A stretch of DNA of 64,000 nt from Cyclobacteriaceae bacterium (GCA_019638355.1 JAHBTY010000002.1:1-64000), one strand, 5' to 3'. Counted from the first letter of the stretch, positions 34,173 to 43,552 are shown. Translations and numbers: made by a program. Notes: generated from the sequence alone by a model not told the origin.

Positions 34173-36560
34173 ATGAAAATCATCAAGCGCATTTTTATTG
34201 GCCTGCTTATTTTAATACTCGTTGTAGTTGCCGGCCTCTACCTTTATCTCCAAACTACCAAACCAACTTATTCGGGCGAACTTATGCTTGCCGGATTACA
34301 AGAACCCGTAATCGTGTATTATGATGACTACGGTATTCCGCACATCTACGCACAAAATGAAACCGATGCTTACTTCGCGCTTGGCTATGTGCATGCACAA
34401 GATCGCTTGTTCCAAATGGAGATGATCAGGCGTGCAGCCAGCGGTCGACTCTCGGAAGTGTTAGGAAAAGATTTATTAAAAGTAGATAAACTCTTCCGTG
34501 CGCTGGGCATTAACGAATTCGCGGAAGCACATGCACAAAAATTTCTGCAAGCCGACACCGCTACCTTTCAGCTAGCAGCACTCGCTTATCAAAAAGGAAT
34601 CAATGAGTTTGTACGCACCGGCCAAACACCACTTGAGTTCTCCATCATCGGAATACCAAAAACAGAATTTGAACCTAAAGATATTTACTTGGCTGTTGGC
34701 TTTATGTCGTTCGGCTTTGCCGAAGGCTTGCGGGCCGATCCGGTTTTGGAAAAAATAAAAAATGAATTGGGTAGTGAATACCTGAAAGACCTTGCTGTAC
34801 AAACACCGGCCAACGCAGTGCGTATTCAAAATTTTGATGGCGATGGAAAAGTAAAAGCCACCGATTCTTTGATTGCATTTTTTGATGAAGCATTAACTAA
34901 AATTCCCGTTCCGCTTTGGCAAGGCAGTAACGGTTGGGCAATTGCCGGAGATCGCACTGCTTCAGGATTACCTATCCTTTCCAACGATACACACATTGGT
35001 TTTGCGCAGCCCGCTGTTTGGTACGAAGCCCACCTGGAGTATCCGGGTTATAAATTTTACGGTCACCACATAGCAGGCATTCCGTTTGGGTTGTTAGGTC
35101 AAAATCATTTTGCTGGTTGGGGATTAACCATGTTTGAAAATGATGATACCGATTTCTTTTATGAAGAAATCAACGACAACAATCAGGTGAAATATAAAGG
35201 CGAATGGGTTGACCTGCAGTGGCGCAAAGAAATAATCAAAGTTAAAGACGATGTAGCTGTTGAACTTACTATTCCCGTTTCACCGCATGGACGCGTGATT
35301 AGTGGCATTCTGGATTTTATAGATGACACCCAACCGGTTTCGTTGTGGTGGCTGCTCAACCACGAAACGAACTACGCGTTGCAAGCTGCTTATCAACTGA
35401 ATCATTCTCAAAATTTTAACGATGTAGAAAAAGCAGCCTCACTCTTTTCTGCACCGGGTTTAAACCTGATGTATGCCGATGCACACGGCAATATTGCATG
35501 GTGGGCTGTTGCTAAACTTCCGATCCGTCCCGCACATGTAGTCTCAAAATTTTTCCTGGATGGCGCCAGTGGCAATGATGAGTACCAAGGGTTTTATGAT
35601 TTTTCTAAAAACCCACATTCTGTAAATCCACCGTGGGGTTATGTGTATTCGGCCAACAATCAACCCGACAGTGTGGACGGAGTACTTTATCCAGGCTATT
35701 ATTATCCACGCAGTCGCGCAGGGCGCATTGAAGAGTTGGTTAAAGAAAATAAAAAATGGACTGTAGAAGAAGTGAAGACAACCATACTGGATGTTACGTC
35801 ACACATGCATGCCGACATCGCACATCAGTTTGCTGCTATCTTAAAAGAACTGAATCAAGCAGAGTTCAATGAACTTACAACCCAGTTGGAAAACTGGAAT
35901 GGACAACACGAAACTAATCTGACAGCTCCGGCCATTTATTACAACCTGCTTGCGCAAACCATGCGACTGGCAATGGCCGATGAAATTTCGCATGAAGCTT
36001 TCGAAGCTATTGCCGCTACTTCAGTTTTAAAGAATAGCTACGAACATTTTATTGCCAATGAAAATTCACCGTGGTGGGATATAAAAGGTACCGAAGCAAA
36101 AGAAACCCGCGCTGAAATTATTGGTAGAGCTGCCACTAAAACACTTGCACTACTTAAAGCTACATGTGGCGAAAATCCAGCTTACTGGAAATGGGGAAAG
36201 ATTCATACGCTTACACATAAGCACGCCTTTGATGCGGTGAAGCCTTTACAAAGTTTTTTTAATGTTGGTCCGTATGAAGTGCCGGGCGGAAGTGAAGTAA
36301 TTAACAACCTGCATTTTAGTTTGGATACTACCGGTTATTTTCATGTAGATGGTGGCCCGGCCTTGCGCAAGATTACCGACTTTGCCGATGCGGAGAATGG
36401 AATTACAGTTTCGCCATCCGGGCAATCGGGTAATGTAATGAGCGCATACTATGGCGACCAAGCCGAAATGTTTGCTACCGGCAAATTCAGAAAGATGTTG
36501 ATGAACAAAACAGAGATTGAAGCCGGTGAAAGAAAATTGATACTTAAGCCTATTAACTGA
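34173..36560 (+). CDS. Penicillin acylase family protein (Ntn hydrolase)
   Basis: This 795-residue protein has an N-terminal hydrophobic anchor/signal (IFIGLLILILVVVAGLYLYL) and a penicillin amidase fold. The alpha part has VYYDDYGIPHIYAQNETDAYFALGY. The self-cleavage site and N-terminal nucleophile are in LWQGSNGWAIAG (Ser252). The beta part shows LSNDTHIGFAQPAVWYEAHL (Asn/Asp oxyanion region), FGLLGQNHFAGWGLTMFEND and YSANNQPDSVDGVLYPGYYY. Family substrates include beta-lactam side chains and acyl-homoserine lactones; a quorum-quenching or peptidoglycan-fragment role is possible but unproven. It ends 278 bp before the next gene. Confidence 0.9.
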   Translation: MKIIKRIFIGLLILILVVVAGLYLYLQTTKPTYSGELMLAGLQEPVIVYYDDYGIPHIYAQNETDAYFALGYVHAQDRLFQMEMIRRAASGRLSEVLGKDLLKVDKLFRALGINEFAEAHAQKFLQADTATFQLAALAYQKGINEFVRTGQTPLEFSIIGIPKTEFEPKDIYLAVGFMSFGFAEGLRADPVLEKIKNELGSEYLKDLAVQTPANAVRIQNFDGDGKVKATDSLIAFFDEALTKIPVPLWQGSNGWAIAGDRTASGLPILSNDTHIGFAQPAVWYEAHLEYPGYKFYGHHIAGIPFGLLGQNHFAGWGLTMFENDDTDFFYEEINDNNQVKYKGEWVDLQWRKEIIKVKDDVAVELTIPVSPHGRVISGILDFIDDTQPVSLWWLLNHETNYALQAAYQLNHSQNFNDVEKAASLFSAPGLNLMYADAHGNIAWWAVAKLPIRPAHVVSKFFLDGASGNDEYQGFYDFSKNPHSVNPPWGYVYSANNQPDSVDGVLYPGYYYPRSRAGRIEELVKENKKWTVEEVKTTILDVTSHMHADIAHQFAAILKELNQAEFNELTTQLENWNGQHETNLTAPAIYYNLLAQTMRLAMADEISHEAFEAIAATSVLKNSYEHFIANENSPWWDIKGTEAKETRAEIIGRAATKTLALLKATCGENPAYWKWGKIHTLTHKHAFDAVKPLQSFFNVGPYEVPGGSEVINNLHFSLDTTGYFHVDGGPALRKITDFADAENGITVSPSGQSGNVMSAYYGDQAEMFATGKFRKMLMNKTEIEAGERKLILKPIN

Positions 36561-36713
36561 TATTAACTGCAAAGCTCCTAACCCTAAGCTACATCGTTTC
36601 CTGACAAGTAGCCGAACGAAATCTTATAAGTTACCATGAAAACTTATTTAGAAACTCAAGTGCGCTGGCCCGACAAAAAGGCGGGGGTGTGATGGCAAGT
36701 GGGGGGAAGCATC

Positions 36714-36764
36714 TTTTTGTCTTGACCTTTTTTGTACTTTTTTGTGTCAAGACAAAAAAGTACA
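36714..36764. promoter_or_regulatory. Two mutually exclusive hairpins in one 51-nt segment
   Basis: Stem A: TTTTTGTCTTGAC (36714-36726) with GTCAAGACAAAAA (36746-36758). Stem B: TGTACTTTTTTG (36733-36744) with CAAAAAAGTACA (36753-36764). They share bases 36753-36758 and cannot form together. The remaining part of the 278-bp gap (36561-36713, 36765-36838) shows a G-rich stretch at 36680-36708 and nothing else recognisable. It may be an attenuator for the downstream aminotransferase or a common Bacteroidota dispersed repeat. Confidence 0.45.
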
Positions 36765-36838
36765 GTTAAAAATTATGATTAATGCAAATTCCCTCTTTCA
36801 AGTGCTAACCATAACTGACACCGCATAGCAACATCAAT

Positions 36839-38017
36839 ATGAACATTGAAACTCTCCGCCAGCAAACTCCGGGCTGCAACCATAAAATTCATTTCAACAA
36901 TGCCGGAGCATCATTACCATCACAACAGGTAGTAGATGCAATAACCCAACATTTGCAATTAGAAGCCATGACCGGAGGTTATGAAGCGGCAGATTTAAAA
37001 GTTAACGAAGTAAATGGTTTCTATGAATCAACCGCCCAACTTCTCAATTGCAAAGCCACCAATATTGCCTTTACATCCAGCGCCACCAATTCATTTGCAC
37101 GGGCGCTATCATGCATTCCCTTTCATGCAGACGATTCTATTTTGTTGGCCAATGAAGACTACATCTCCAACCAACTCGCATTCTTATCGCTGCAAAAAAG
37201 ATTCGGTATAAAAATTATTCGCGCTGCCAGTTTGCCTGAAGGCGGTGTGGATGTGGATGATATGAAACGTTTGATGGATCAACATCATCCCAAACTTGTT
37301 TCGCTTACGCATGTGCCCAGCAATACCGGATTGATTCAACCCGTTGAGCTTGTAGGCGAGCTTTGCGCGGCACGCAATATTTATTACTTAGTAGATGGTT
37401 GCCAATCGGCCGGACAAATTCCGGTTGATGTAGAAAAAATAAAGTGCGACTTCTTTACTGCAACCCTGCGTAAATTTTTGCGTGGACCGCGAGGTGCCGG
37501 GTTTTTATTTGTATCCGATAAAGTGATTGAACGGAAACTCGAACCGTTGTTTATTGACTTGCGTGGTGCCGAATGGATAAAGCCTGATGAATATTTACCA
37601 CGCATGGATGCGCGTAGGTTTGAGGATTGGGAGCTACCCTATCCGTTGGTCTTGGGAAGCAAGGCAGCAATCGAATTGGCCGTTTCACTAGGGTTAGATG
37701 AAATTGAAAAAAGAAATTTATTCTTATGCACAAAAATCCGGAACGGACTTGCGGAAATACCGGGTGTTAATCTGCTCGATAAAGGCACAAACCTGAGCAG
37801 TATTATTACGGCTTCAATCCGTAATCACAATGCTCCTGACATATTAAATGGATTGCGGGCACTGAACATCAATACTTCCATCGGCTACCGCAACTTTGCG
37901 TTGATTGATTTTGATGCCAAGCAAGTAGAGTGGGCCTTGCGCATTTCGCCTCATTATTACAACACCGAAGCAGAAGTGAACACATTGTTACAAGCCATTC
38001 GTAAATTAGTAGCATGA
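36839..38017 (+). CDS. Class V aminotransferase / cysteine desulfurase-like PLP enzyme
   Basis: This 392-residue PLP enzyme has the class V fold: HFNNAGASLPSQQVVDAITQ, AFTSSATNSFARALS, SLTHVPSNTGLIQPV, YLVDGCQSAGQIPVDV (PLP-binding Asp) and FFTATLRKFLRGPRGAGFLF (Schiff-base Lys in RK). It resembles the isopenicillin-N-epimerase-like/SufS-like branch; there is no nifS-type Cys loop that I can identify with certainty. The substrate is therefore open. Its stop overlaps the start of the following small membrane protein gene by 4 bp (ATGA). Confidence 0.85.
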   Translation: MNIETLRQQTPGCNHKIHFNNAGASLPSQQVVDAITQHLQLEAMTGGYEAADLKVNEVNGFYESTAQLLNCKATNIAFTSSATNSFARALSCIPFHADDSILLANEDYISNQLAFLSLQKRFGIKIIRAASLPEGGVDVDDMKRLMDQHHPKLVSLTHVPSNTGLIQPVELVGELCAARNIYYLVDGCQSAGQIPVDVEKIKCDFFTATLRKFLRGPRGAGFLFVSDKVIERKLEPLFIDLRGAEWIKPDEYLPRMDARRFEDWELPYPLVLGSKAAIELAVSLGLDEIEKRNLFLCTKIRNGLAEIPGVNLLDKGTNLSSIITASIRNHNAPDILNGLRALNINTSIGYRNFALIDFDAKQVEWALRISPHYYNTEAEVNTLLQAIRKLVA

Positions 38018-38586
38018 ATTTTAAAAATGCTTTACTGAGTACGTTAATTATTGAAGTAGGCATCGCCTTGCTGGCTGTTATCAATTACGGTACTTCCTTG
38101 GAAGCCTTGCAAGCTGTTACCCGGTTTTCTGGTCGCGCATCGCTGGCAATCTTTAGTCTTATCTTCTTGTTTCATAATCACCGGCATGTAAAAATAAATG
38201 CAATCCTGTCCGACAAGTACTTGCTGGTATTCGCTATTGCCCATGCCATTCACCTGGCTGAATTGCTTTCCTACATTTTACTTTCAGGGAATGATCTTAT
38301 TCCAATCCGGTTAGCCGGTGGCTTCGTTGCTTACGCGATTATTTTTCTGATGCCCTGGTTTCAATACAGGGTTGATACCGATAGGTTATCGGAAAAGAAG
38401 TTTAAAACCATCAAGATTGTTTTCATGTACTACGTGTGGTTTATCTTCTTTATGACGTATCTGCCTCGCGTGCGCGGAGAACTACCACATGTGGGTGGCT
38501 CGTACAAAGAGTTTGTAATTCTGCTGGCCTGGGTATCGACTATGATGGGGATAAAGATTACGAGTATGTTGAATTCGAGAAGGTAG
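38014..38586 (+). CDS. Polytopic membrane protein of unknown function
   Basis: This 190-residue protein has about five or six hydrophobic segments (TLIIEVGIALLAVINYGTSL, ASLAIFSLIFLFHNH, YLLVFAIAHAIHLAELLSYI, FVAYAIIFLMPWFQY, FMYYVWFIFFMTYLPRV, FVILLAWVSTMMGIKITSML). HLAELLSYI-type His residues inside helices recall haem-binding or ferric-reductase-like folds, but no family is recognised. It is translationally coupled to the aminotransferase gene by a 4-bp overlap and is not followed by another gene on this strand. Confidence 0.65.
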   Translation: MNFKNALLSTLIIEVGIALLAVINYGTSLEALQAVTRFSGRASLAIFSLIFLFHNHRHVKINAILSDKYLLVFAIAHAIHLAELLSYILLSGNDLIPIRLAGGFVAYAIIFLMPWFQYRVDTDRLSEKKFKTIKIVFMYYVWFIFFMTYLPRVRGELPHVGGSYKEFVILLAWVSTMMGIKITSMLNSRR

Positions 38587-38646
38587 AGTCTGCGTGTGTA
38601 GAGTTGATAGAATATGAACAATTAAGCAAAGTATCCTGCATATGCA

Positions 38647-39000
38647 TCAATGCAGGTTTTTTGAATCTAATGATGAAGAAAGCAAATACATTAACCACAG
38701 CACCGTTATTGGTATAACAATAATTCCGATGAATTGGAAAAAATTCGGAAGTAAATAGTATGCATCTAATGAAATCGAACTCAACTTACTAACTACTTCT
38801 AAAGAGAAATTATAAAGCGATATTAATATTATAAGACCTATTGTGTATCTTAAAATTCTACTTGACCAATAAGTCTTTTGACTTAAAATACAAATACCAA
38901 AAACTGAACATAGCAAATACAGCTTAATTGAAAGAACTGGAATGATAAAAGCTAATGCCATCAAACCAACCGTTAAATAAAATAACGAAACTAATTTCAT
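38647..39000 (-). CDS. Small hydrophobic membrane protein of unknown function
   Basis: This 117-residue protein has three to four membrane segments (FYLTVGLMALAFIIPVLSIK, LYLLCSVFGICIL, YTIGLIILISLYNFSLEVV, FQFIGIIVIPITVLWLMYLL). The local DNA is more AT-rich than neighbouring genes. No strong ribosome-binding site precedes the ATG, though Bacteroidota often lack one. It sits downstream of paaN on the same strand. I rate it as probable on hydrophobic pattern and length, without family support. Confidence 0.5.
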   Translation of the reverse strand: MKLVSLFYLTVGLMALAFIIPVLSIKLYLLCSVFGICILSQKTYWSSRILRYTIGLIILISLYNFSLEVVSKLSSISLDAYYLLPNFFQFIGIIVIPITVLWLMYLLSSSLDSKNLH

Positions 39001-39049
39001 TTCTTTTCATTAAAATCCTACCTCCACCACCTCACAACTACTCAAAACC

Positions 39050-40708
39050 TTACACCTTCACCGGCTCCCGATGCCCCACCCATGTAAACCGTTTGGTTAC
39101 ATACTCCGGGTTTGTGAATGATGCATTACCCGATGGATTACCTCCGGTAACATGAAAGTCGGAGAACGCTGCATTCTGATTCATGTAGATGCCACCCGTA
39201 AGATTAAACGAAACAGGCGTAGCCGCTAAAGCCATCTCATCGGCTATCTTTTCGCGCACCACTGAATCGGTTGTATAGGCTCCGCACGAAATAGCACCGT
39301 GTGTGCTGGCCAGTTCTTGCGCCAACGCAATGGATTCGTCTGTGTTTTTTGTTTTAATCAATAAAGCGATCGGGCCAAAAAGTTCTTTGCTGAAAACTTC
39401 TTTTTTGGACGAATCTACTTCCACCACAACCGGTGTAGCTACCCGTGCTTGCTTAAACATCGGGTTTTCGAACGTGCGCGACTTCAACCAAACTTTGCCC
39501 GGAAGATTTACGGCTGCCTCTACCCGCTCGCAAGTCTTTTTATTTTGAACCGCGCCCAATACAAATGGTCCGGCCTTTGGGTTATCAACCAAACTATTGA
39601 TGTTGGCCACAAACTTTTCAGCAAACTGATCGAAGGTTACTACTCCTGATGGAGTTTTAATTCCACCTTCGGGAATAAAAAAGTTCTGCGGTGCCGTACA
39701 CATCTGGCCACTGTAAAGATTAACCGAGAACGCAAGGTTAGCTGCTACTTTATCAATGTCTTCTGCTGAATCAAGGATCACAGAATTTACACCAGTCTTT
39801 TCCGTGAATACAGTTTTACCCGGCAATGCTTCTAGGTAACTACCAAACGCGGAGTTACCAGTAAAGTCAATCAGTTTTACATCGGTATGCTCGGCCAATT
39901 CTTTGGTAATCATTTTATCATACGTATCCACAGCAAGCTGGCAGATATGTGGGTCGAGTTTATGTTCGGCCAATACATTTTGTATTTCAGCTACGAATAT
40001 GGCAATGGGAAGAATAGCACCCGGATGTGGTTTTACAATCACCGTATTTCCAGTAATCAAACTTCCGTAAATCCCGGTAACGGAATTCCAAGTAGGAAAA
40101 GTAGAGCAACCAATCACCACCGAAATCCCTTTAGGTACTGCACGCCATTCTTTACTTAACTGAATATTGAACTTACCCATCGGTTTATCCCAAAGTGCTG
40201 CACCGGGCACACGTGAAAGTTCTTCGTAGCCAGCGGCAATGGCTTCCAGTGCGCGATCGGCCGCATGTGGGCCCGATGCTTGGAAGGCCATCATATATCC
40301 TTGGCCCGTAGTATGCATGGTGGCATACGCTATTTCAAAAAATCTTTTTTTGATTCGTTCCAATGATTCAACCAGAATCGAAGCACGATCATCTTTCGAG
40401 ACTTTTCGCCACTCATGAAAAGCAGTTTTTGATTTTGAAATCAAAACATCGGTTGTAAAAACCGGATATGAAACATTTAACGGTTGTTGCAGGTAAGGCG
40501 ATTCTTCCTGTCCGGCCCAACTGCTTTCACCGGTTTGTTTTAATTCTGTAAACCGTTTGCCTAATGTTTCTTTAAACTTGGCTTGTCCATCTGCATCGGC
40601 TGTTTCGCCATAAATGGCAGGTGCGGGATGTTCCGGATAGGCCGCATAAAACGTGCGCGCATGCAGCGCTTCAATTGCTTTGGTAAGTAGTGCGTGGTGT
40701 GAAGTCAT
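39050..40708 (-). CDS. paaN: Aldehyde dehydrogenase PaaN (phenylacetate degradation)
   Basis: This 552-residue ALDH-superfamily protein of the PaaN type has KISVVIGCSTFPTWNSV-like Rossmann motifs, GNTVIVKPHPGAILPIAIF, IDFTGNSAFGSYLEALPGK, FTEKTGVNSVILDSAED and the catalytic Cys in LYSGQMCTAPQNFFIP. It lacks the C-terminal MaoC hydratase domain found in PaaZ. PaaN acts in phenylacetate catabolism after ring cleavage. No other paa gene lies within the window. The start overlaps the stop of the upstream PIN-domain gene by 4 bp (ATGA), an unusual linkage. Confidence 0.88.
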   Translation of the reverse strand: MTSHHALLTKAIEALHARTFYAAYPEHPAPAIYGETADADGQAKFKETLGKRFTELKQTGESSWAGQEESPYLQQPLNVSYPVFTTDVLISKSKTAFHEWRKVSKDDRASILVESLERIKKRFFEIAYATMHTTGQGYMMAFQASGPHAADRALEAIAAGYEELSRVPGAALWDKPMGKFNIQLSKEWRAVPKGISVVIGCSTFPTWNSVTGIYGSLITGNTVIVKPHPGAILPIAIFVAEIQNVLAEHKLDPHICQLAVDTYDKMITKELAEHTDVKLIDFTGNSAFGSYLEALPGKTVFTEKTGVNSVILDSAEDIDKVAANLAFSVNLYSGQMCTAPQNFFIPEGGIKTPSGVVTFDQFAEKFVANINSLVDNPKAGPFVLGAVQNKKTCERVEAAVNLPGKVWLKSRTFENPMFKQARVATPVVVEVDSSKKEVFSKELFGPIALLIKTKNTDESIALAQELASTHGAISCGAYTTDSVVREKIADEMALAATPVSFNLTGGIYMNQNAAFSDFHVTGGNPSGNASFTNPEYVTKRFTWVGHREPVKV

Positions 40709-41133
40709 AATTTTCTAAATAATTCAAGTGCTGTTAGTGGCGATAGTGGCATTAAATCAGTTCGATTAAAGTCACTATCAAAAGTTACAAACTCTAAACT
40801 GTTTCTTTTCGTCAATTGGTACTGGTAGGAATCATCAAAATCAAGATTATAACGAGAACTTACATCTAACAAAGTAACATGTTCATTAACTGATAAGCGA
40901 TAGAGCATAACATTGCCTTCGGAGAAGAGATCGGTTATGAATCGGTTAAACAACTCAGCCCGCTTTAGCTTAAACAATATTACTCCTATCGAATGAAGTG
41001 AAAAATCAGAAATCCCGAGTTGGTGGGCTGGTACAGTTGCAAGTAATTGTCCTACCTCTTCAGATTTTTCTTGCTCCAATAACCGTTCAAGCCAGATATT
41101 AGAATCCAACAAAAAGTTTATTGGTTTCGCCAT
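40705..41133 (-). CDS. PIN-domain protein (VapC-like toxin)
   Basis: This 142-residue PIN-domain protein has the expected acidic pattern: INFLLDSNIWLERLLE (first Asp), the middle acidic YNLDFDDSYQYQLTK (DDxxQY) and FVTFDSDFNRTD (last Asp). VapC toxins of this fold are Mg-dependent RNases that cut tRNA or rRNA. The upstream antitoxin-like gene overlaps it by 16 bp. Its own stop overlaps the paaN start, placing all three genes in one coupled transcript. Sequence is fairly divergent, so a non-toxin PIN nuclease is possible. Confidence 0.72.
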   Translation of the reverse strand: MAKPINFLLDSNIWLERLLEQEKSEEVGQLLATVPAHQLGISDFSLHSIGVILFKLKRAELFNRFITDLFSEGNVMLYRLSVNEHVTLLDVSSRYNLDFDDSYQYQLTKRNSLEFVTFDSDFNRTDLMPLSPLTALELFRKL

Positions 41134-41324
41134 TCTGAGGCCTTCTTTTGTAAGTCTAACGCGGAGTATTGACTTTTAAAATCTTTTAGTCCGCCAGCCC
41201 AATCCTGACTCAATTTTTTTTGAGTGTTGGTATCAATTTGCCTTAGAAGTTTATCAATAAAATCCTCAAGTTCCCGTAGAGCTTTGGGCGAAAGTTTTGA
41301 AATTTTATCGTCTATCGATTTCAT
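41118..41324 (-). CDS. Antitoxin-like protein (DUF2281 type) paired with PIN gene
   Basis: This 68-residue helical protein begins MKSIDDKISKLSPKALRELE, with a first helix of the I-x-x-L-P-x-x-L pattern seen in DUF2281 antitoxins, followed by a Trp-containing DWAGGLKDF segment. The gene overlaps the PIN gene by 16 bp. It shares the general plan of the antitoxin at 1566-1754 (short acidic helix-rich protein), though that one is paired with a Doc toxin. DNA-binding residues are not identifiable. Confidence 0.65.
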   Translation of the reverse strand: MKSIDDKISKLSPKALRELEDFIDKLLRQIDTNTQKKLSQDWAGGLKDFKSQYSALDLQKKASEWRNQ

Positions 41325-41346
41325 GCGCTTCGAAGTTACAAAAATT

Positions 41347-42063
41347 TTATTTCTGCGATCCGAATACCCGTTTCAATAAATCGGTAGTGCGGGCAACTGG
41401 ATCTTGTCTGATGTTTTTTTCTTCTTTGGCAATCATCGTAAACAATCCTTGAATGGCCATGTCGGTGGCATAGTCATTCAAATCGGGATTTACTTTTTGT
41501 ACCATCGGTATGCTGTTGTAGCGGGTAACAAGATCACCGTAATATTTAGTGGCGTTTACCTTGTTAAGTGCACTTTGTACCACCGGGGCAAATTTTTCTT
41601 TTAATTGCGTAGTGGTGGTTCGTTGCAGGTATTGAGTAGCTGCATTCTCCTCGCCTTTTAAAATTCCCCACGCATCTTCAATTGTCATTTGTTTAATGGC
41701 CGAAATAAAAATAGGCTTTGCTTCTTTAGCTGCTTCTTCGGCACCACGGTTAAGTGTCATTACAAATTTATCTACTTCGCCACCGAGGCCCAGTTGCCGC
41801 AACCGGTCTTCCACTTTTTTTACATCGGGTGGAAAGGGGATTTTTATCTCTGGATTTTTGAAATAGCCATCCAACTGCGATACAATATCCGATCCGTTCG
41901 AGATGCCTTTTATTAAAGCCTCTTTCAATCCATCGCCTACCTCGGCTGTGGTCAGTGGCTTTTCGCCCGTCATCATTTTGTTGGCATCTGAAAGCGCCTG
42001 ATTAATTTGAACAGTTGTACAGGCCATCATCAAAAATGATAAAACAATAATTACTGATTTCAT
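41347..42063 (-). CDS. DUF4197 domain lipoprotein-like protein
   Basis: This 238-residue protein has an N-terminal signal with a Cys at position 15 (SVIIVLSFLMMACTTVQ; the lipobox is weak, with Met at -3 and Ala at -1). It then has ALSDANKMMTGEKPLTTAEV, SNGSDIVSQLDGYFKNPEIKI and TDMAIQGLFTMIAKEEKNIR. These resemble the DUF4197 family of helical periplasmic proteins, function unknown. The ATG at 42063 begins the signal; the earlier start at 42138 is not conserved. It stands alone and diverges from cinA. Confidence 0.8.
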   Translation of the reverse strand: MKSVIIVLSFLMMACTTVQINQALSDANKMMTGEKPLTTAEVGDGLKEALIKGISNGSDIVSQLDGYFKNPEIKIPFPPDVKKVEDRLRQLGLGGEVDKFVMTLNRGAEEAAKEAKPIFISAIKQMTIEDAWGILKGEENAATQYLQRTTTTQLKEKFAPVVQSALNKVNATKYYGDLVTRYNSIPMVQKVNPDLNDYATDMAIQGLFTMIAKEEKNIRQDPVARTTDLLKRVFGSQK

Positions 42064-42190
42064 GTTTATGTATTTTCGGAAACGAAGGTATAAAAAAGAA
42101 TGTGTGATTAGATGACTTATTTTGATTGTGGTAATCACCCGAGTAATATGAAAAGGTTAATTTGCAATCTAATTTAAAAGTGTAGTTACT

Positions 42191-43438
42191 GTGAAAAAAA
42201 TACAAGCCGAGTTATTAACCATAGGCGATGAAATATTATATGGCCAAATTGTGGATACCAATTCGCAATGGATGAGTGTGGAGTTGGATAAAATCGGGAT
42301 TAAGGTTGTTCGCAAAACTACCGTGGGCGATCTTGATAGCGAAATTCTTACCGCTTTCGCGGAAGCAGAAAAGCGTGCCGATGTAATTCTGATTACCGGT
42401 GGCCTGGGCCCTACCAGCGATGATCTTACCAAGCCCTGTCTCGCAAAATATTTCAACTGCGAACTTAAAATGCACGATGAGGCTTTGGCTGAAGTAACTG
42501 AGTTTTTTAAAAGTCGTGGGCGCGAACTAACGGAGCTCAATCGCCAGCAGGCAGCATTACCAACGGCCTGCATAAAAATCACCAATGCAATAGGCACTGC
42601 ACCCGGCATGTGGTTCGATAAAGATGACAAAGTTTTTATGTCGATGCCAGGCGTACCGCACGAAATGAAAAAGATGATGACTGAGTTGGTGCTTCCACGT
42701 CTTGCAAAAAAATATCAGTTACCGGTTATCCATCATAAAGTAATTCGCACCATTGGTATTGGCGAATCATTTCTGGCCGAAAAAATTGCAGCGTGGGAAA
42801 ATGCCCTACCTTCACACATTAAACTGGCATACTTACCCAGCCTGGGCGAAGTTAAATTGCGCCTTACGGGATTCGGAGACTCTCTATCACAACTTGAAAG
42901 CGAAACCAATCAATTGATTGATCAACTAAAAGAGTATGTAGGCCCGTTTATTTATGGCTATGGTGATGATCCGATTGAAGTAGTGCTGGGTCGCACGTTA
43001 CGCGAGCGCAAACTCACACTGAGTATTGCTGAAAGTTGTACCGGTGGTTATTTATCGCACTTGATTACCAGCGTACCCGGCAGTTCAGAATATTTTTTGG
43101 GAACGATGATTCCCTATGCCTACGAAATTAAAATGCGGCAACTTGGGGTTAAACCCGAAACCCTTGAAAAGTTCGGAGCAGTAAGTGAGCCTACCATTAT
43201 TGAAATGGCCAACATTGTGCGCGCAAAATTCAGTACCGACATTGGCGTGGCCACCAGTGGCATTGCCGGGCCGGGCGGTGCTACACCCGATAAACCAGTA
43301 GGTACCGTTTGGATTGCCTACAGCGATAAACATCAAACCGTAACTAAAAAATTACAGCTAACAAAAGACAGGATGTTGAATATTAAATTGGCAAGTGCGG
43401 CCGTATTAAACCTGATCCGGCAGAGTTTGCCGCAATAA
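42191..43438 (+). CDS. cinA: CinA: competence/damage-inducible protein, nicotinamide-nucleotide amidohydrolase
   Basis: This 415-residue protein starts with GTG at 42191. The N-terminal MoCF_biosynth-like domain carries LLTIGDEILYGQIVDTNSQW, ITGGLGPTSDDLTK and KVFMSMPGVPHEMKKMM. The C-terminal PncC domain has SIAESCTGGYLSHLITSVPG and TSGIAGPGGATPDKPVGTVW. CinA hydrolyses ADP-ribose and deamidates NMN in pyridine-nucleotide salvage. Both catalytic segments look intact, and the length is normal for full-length CinA. Confidence 0.95.
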   Translation: MKKIQAELLTIGDEILYGQIVDTNSQWMSVELDKIGIKVVRKTTVGDLDSEILTAFAEAEKRADVILITGGLGPTSDDLTKPCLAKYFNCELKMHDEALAEVTEFFKSRGRELTELNRQQAALPTACIKITNAIGTAPGMWFDKDDKVFMSMPGVPHEMKKMMTELVLPRLAKKYQLPVIHHKVIRTIGIGESFLAEKIAAWENALPSHIKLAYLPSLGEVKLRLTGFGDSLSQLESETNQLIDQLKEYVGPFIYGYGDDPIEVVLGRTLRERKLTLSIAESCTGGYLSHLITSVPGSSEYFLGTMIPYAYEIKMRQLGVKPETLEKFGAVSEPTIIEMANIVRAKFSTDIGVATSGIAGPGGATPDKPVGTVWIAYSDKHQTVTKKLQLTKDRMLNIKLASAAVLNLIRQSLPQ

Positions 43439-43552
43439 TTCAGAATTAGCCATTAGAATTGCTTACCTTTGGCACCGAACATAAGCGAACTGATGGCGCG
43501 CCATCTCGACCTGAATAACAGGATTAAATAATTGTAAGACTAAACCAACCAC

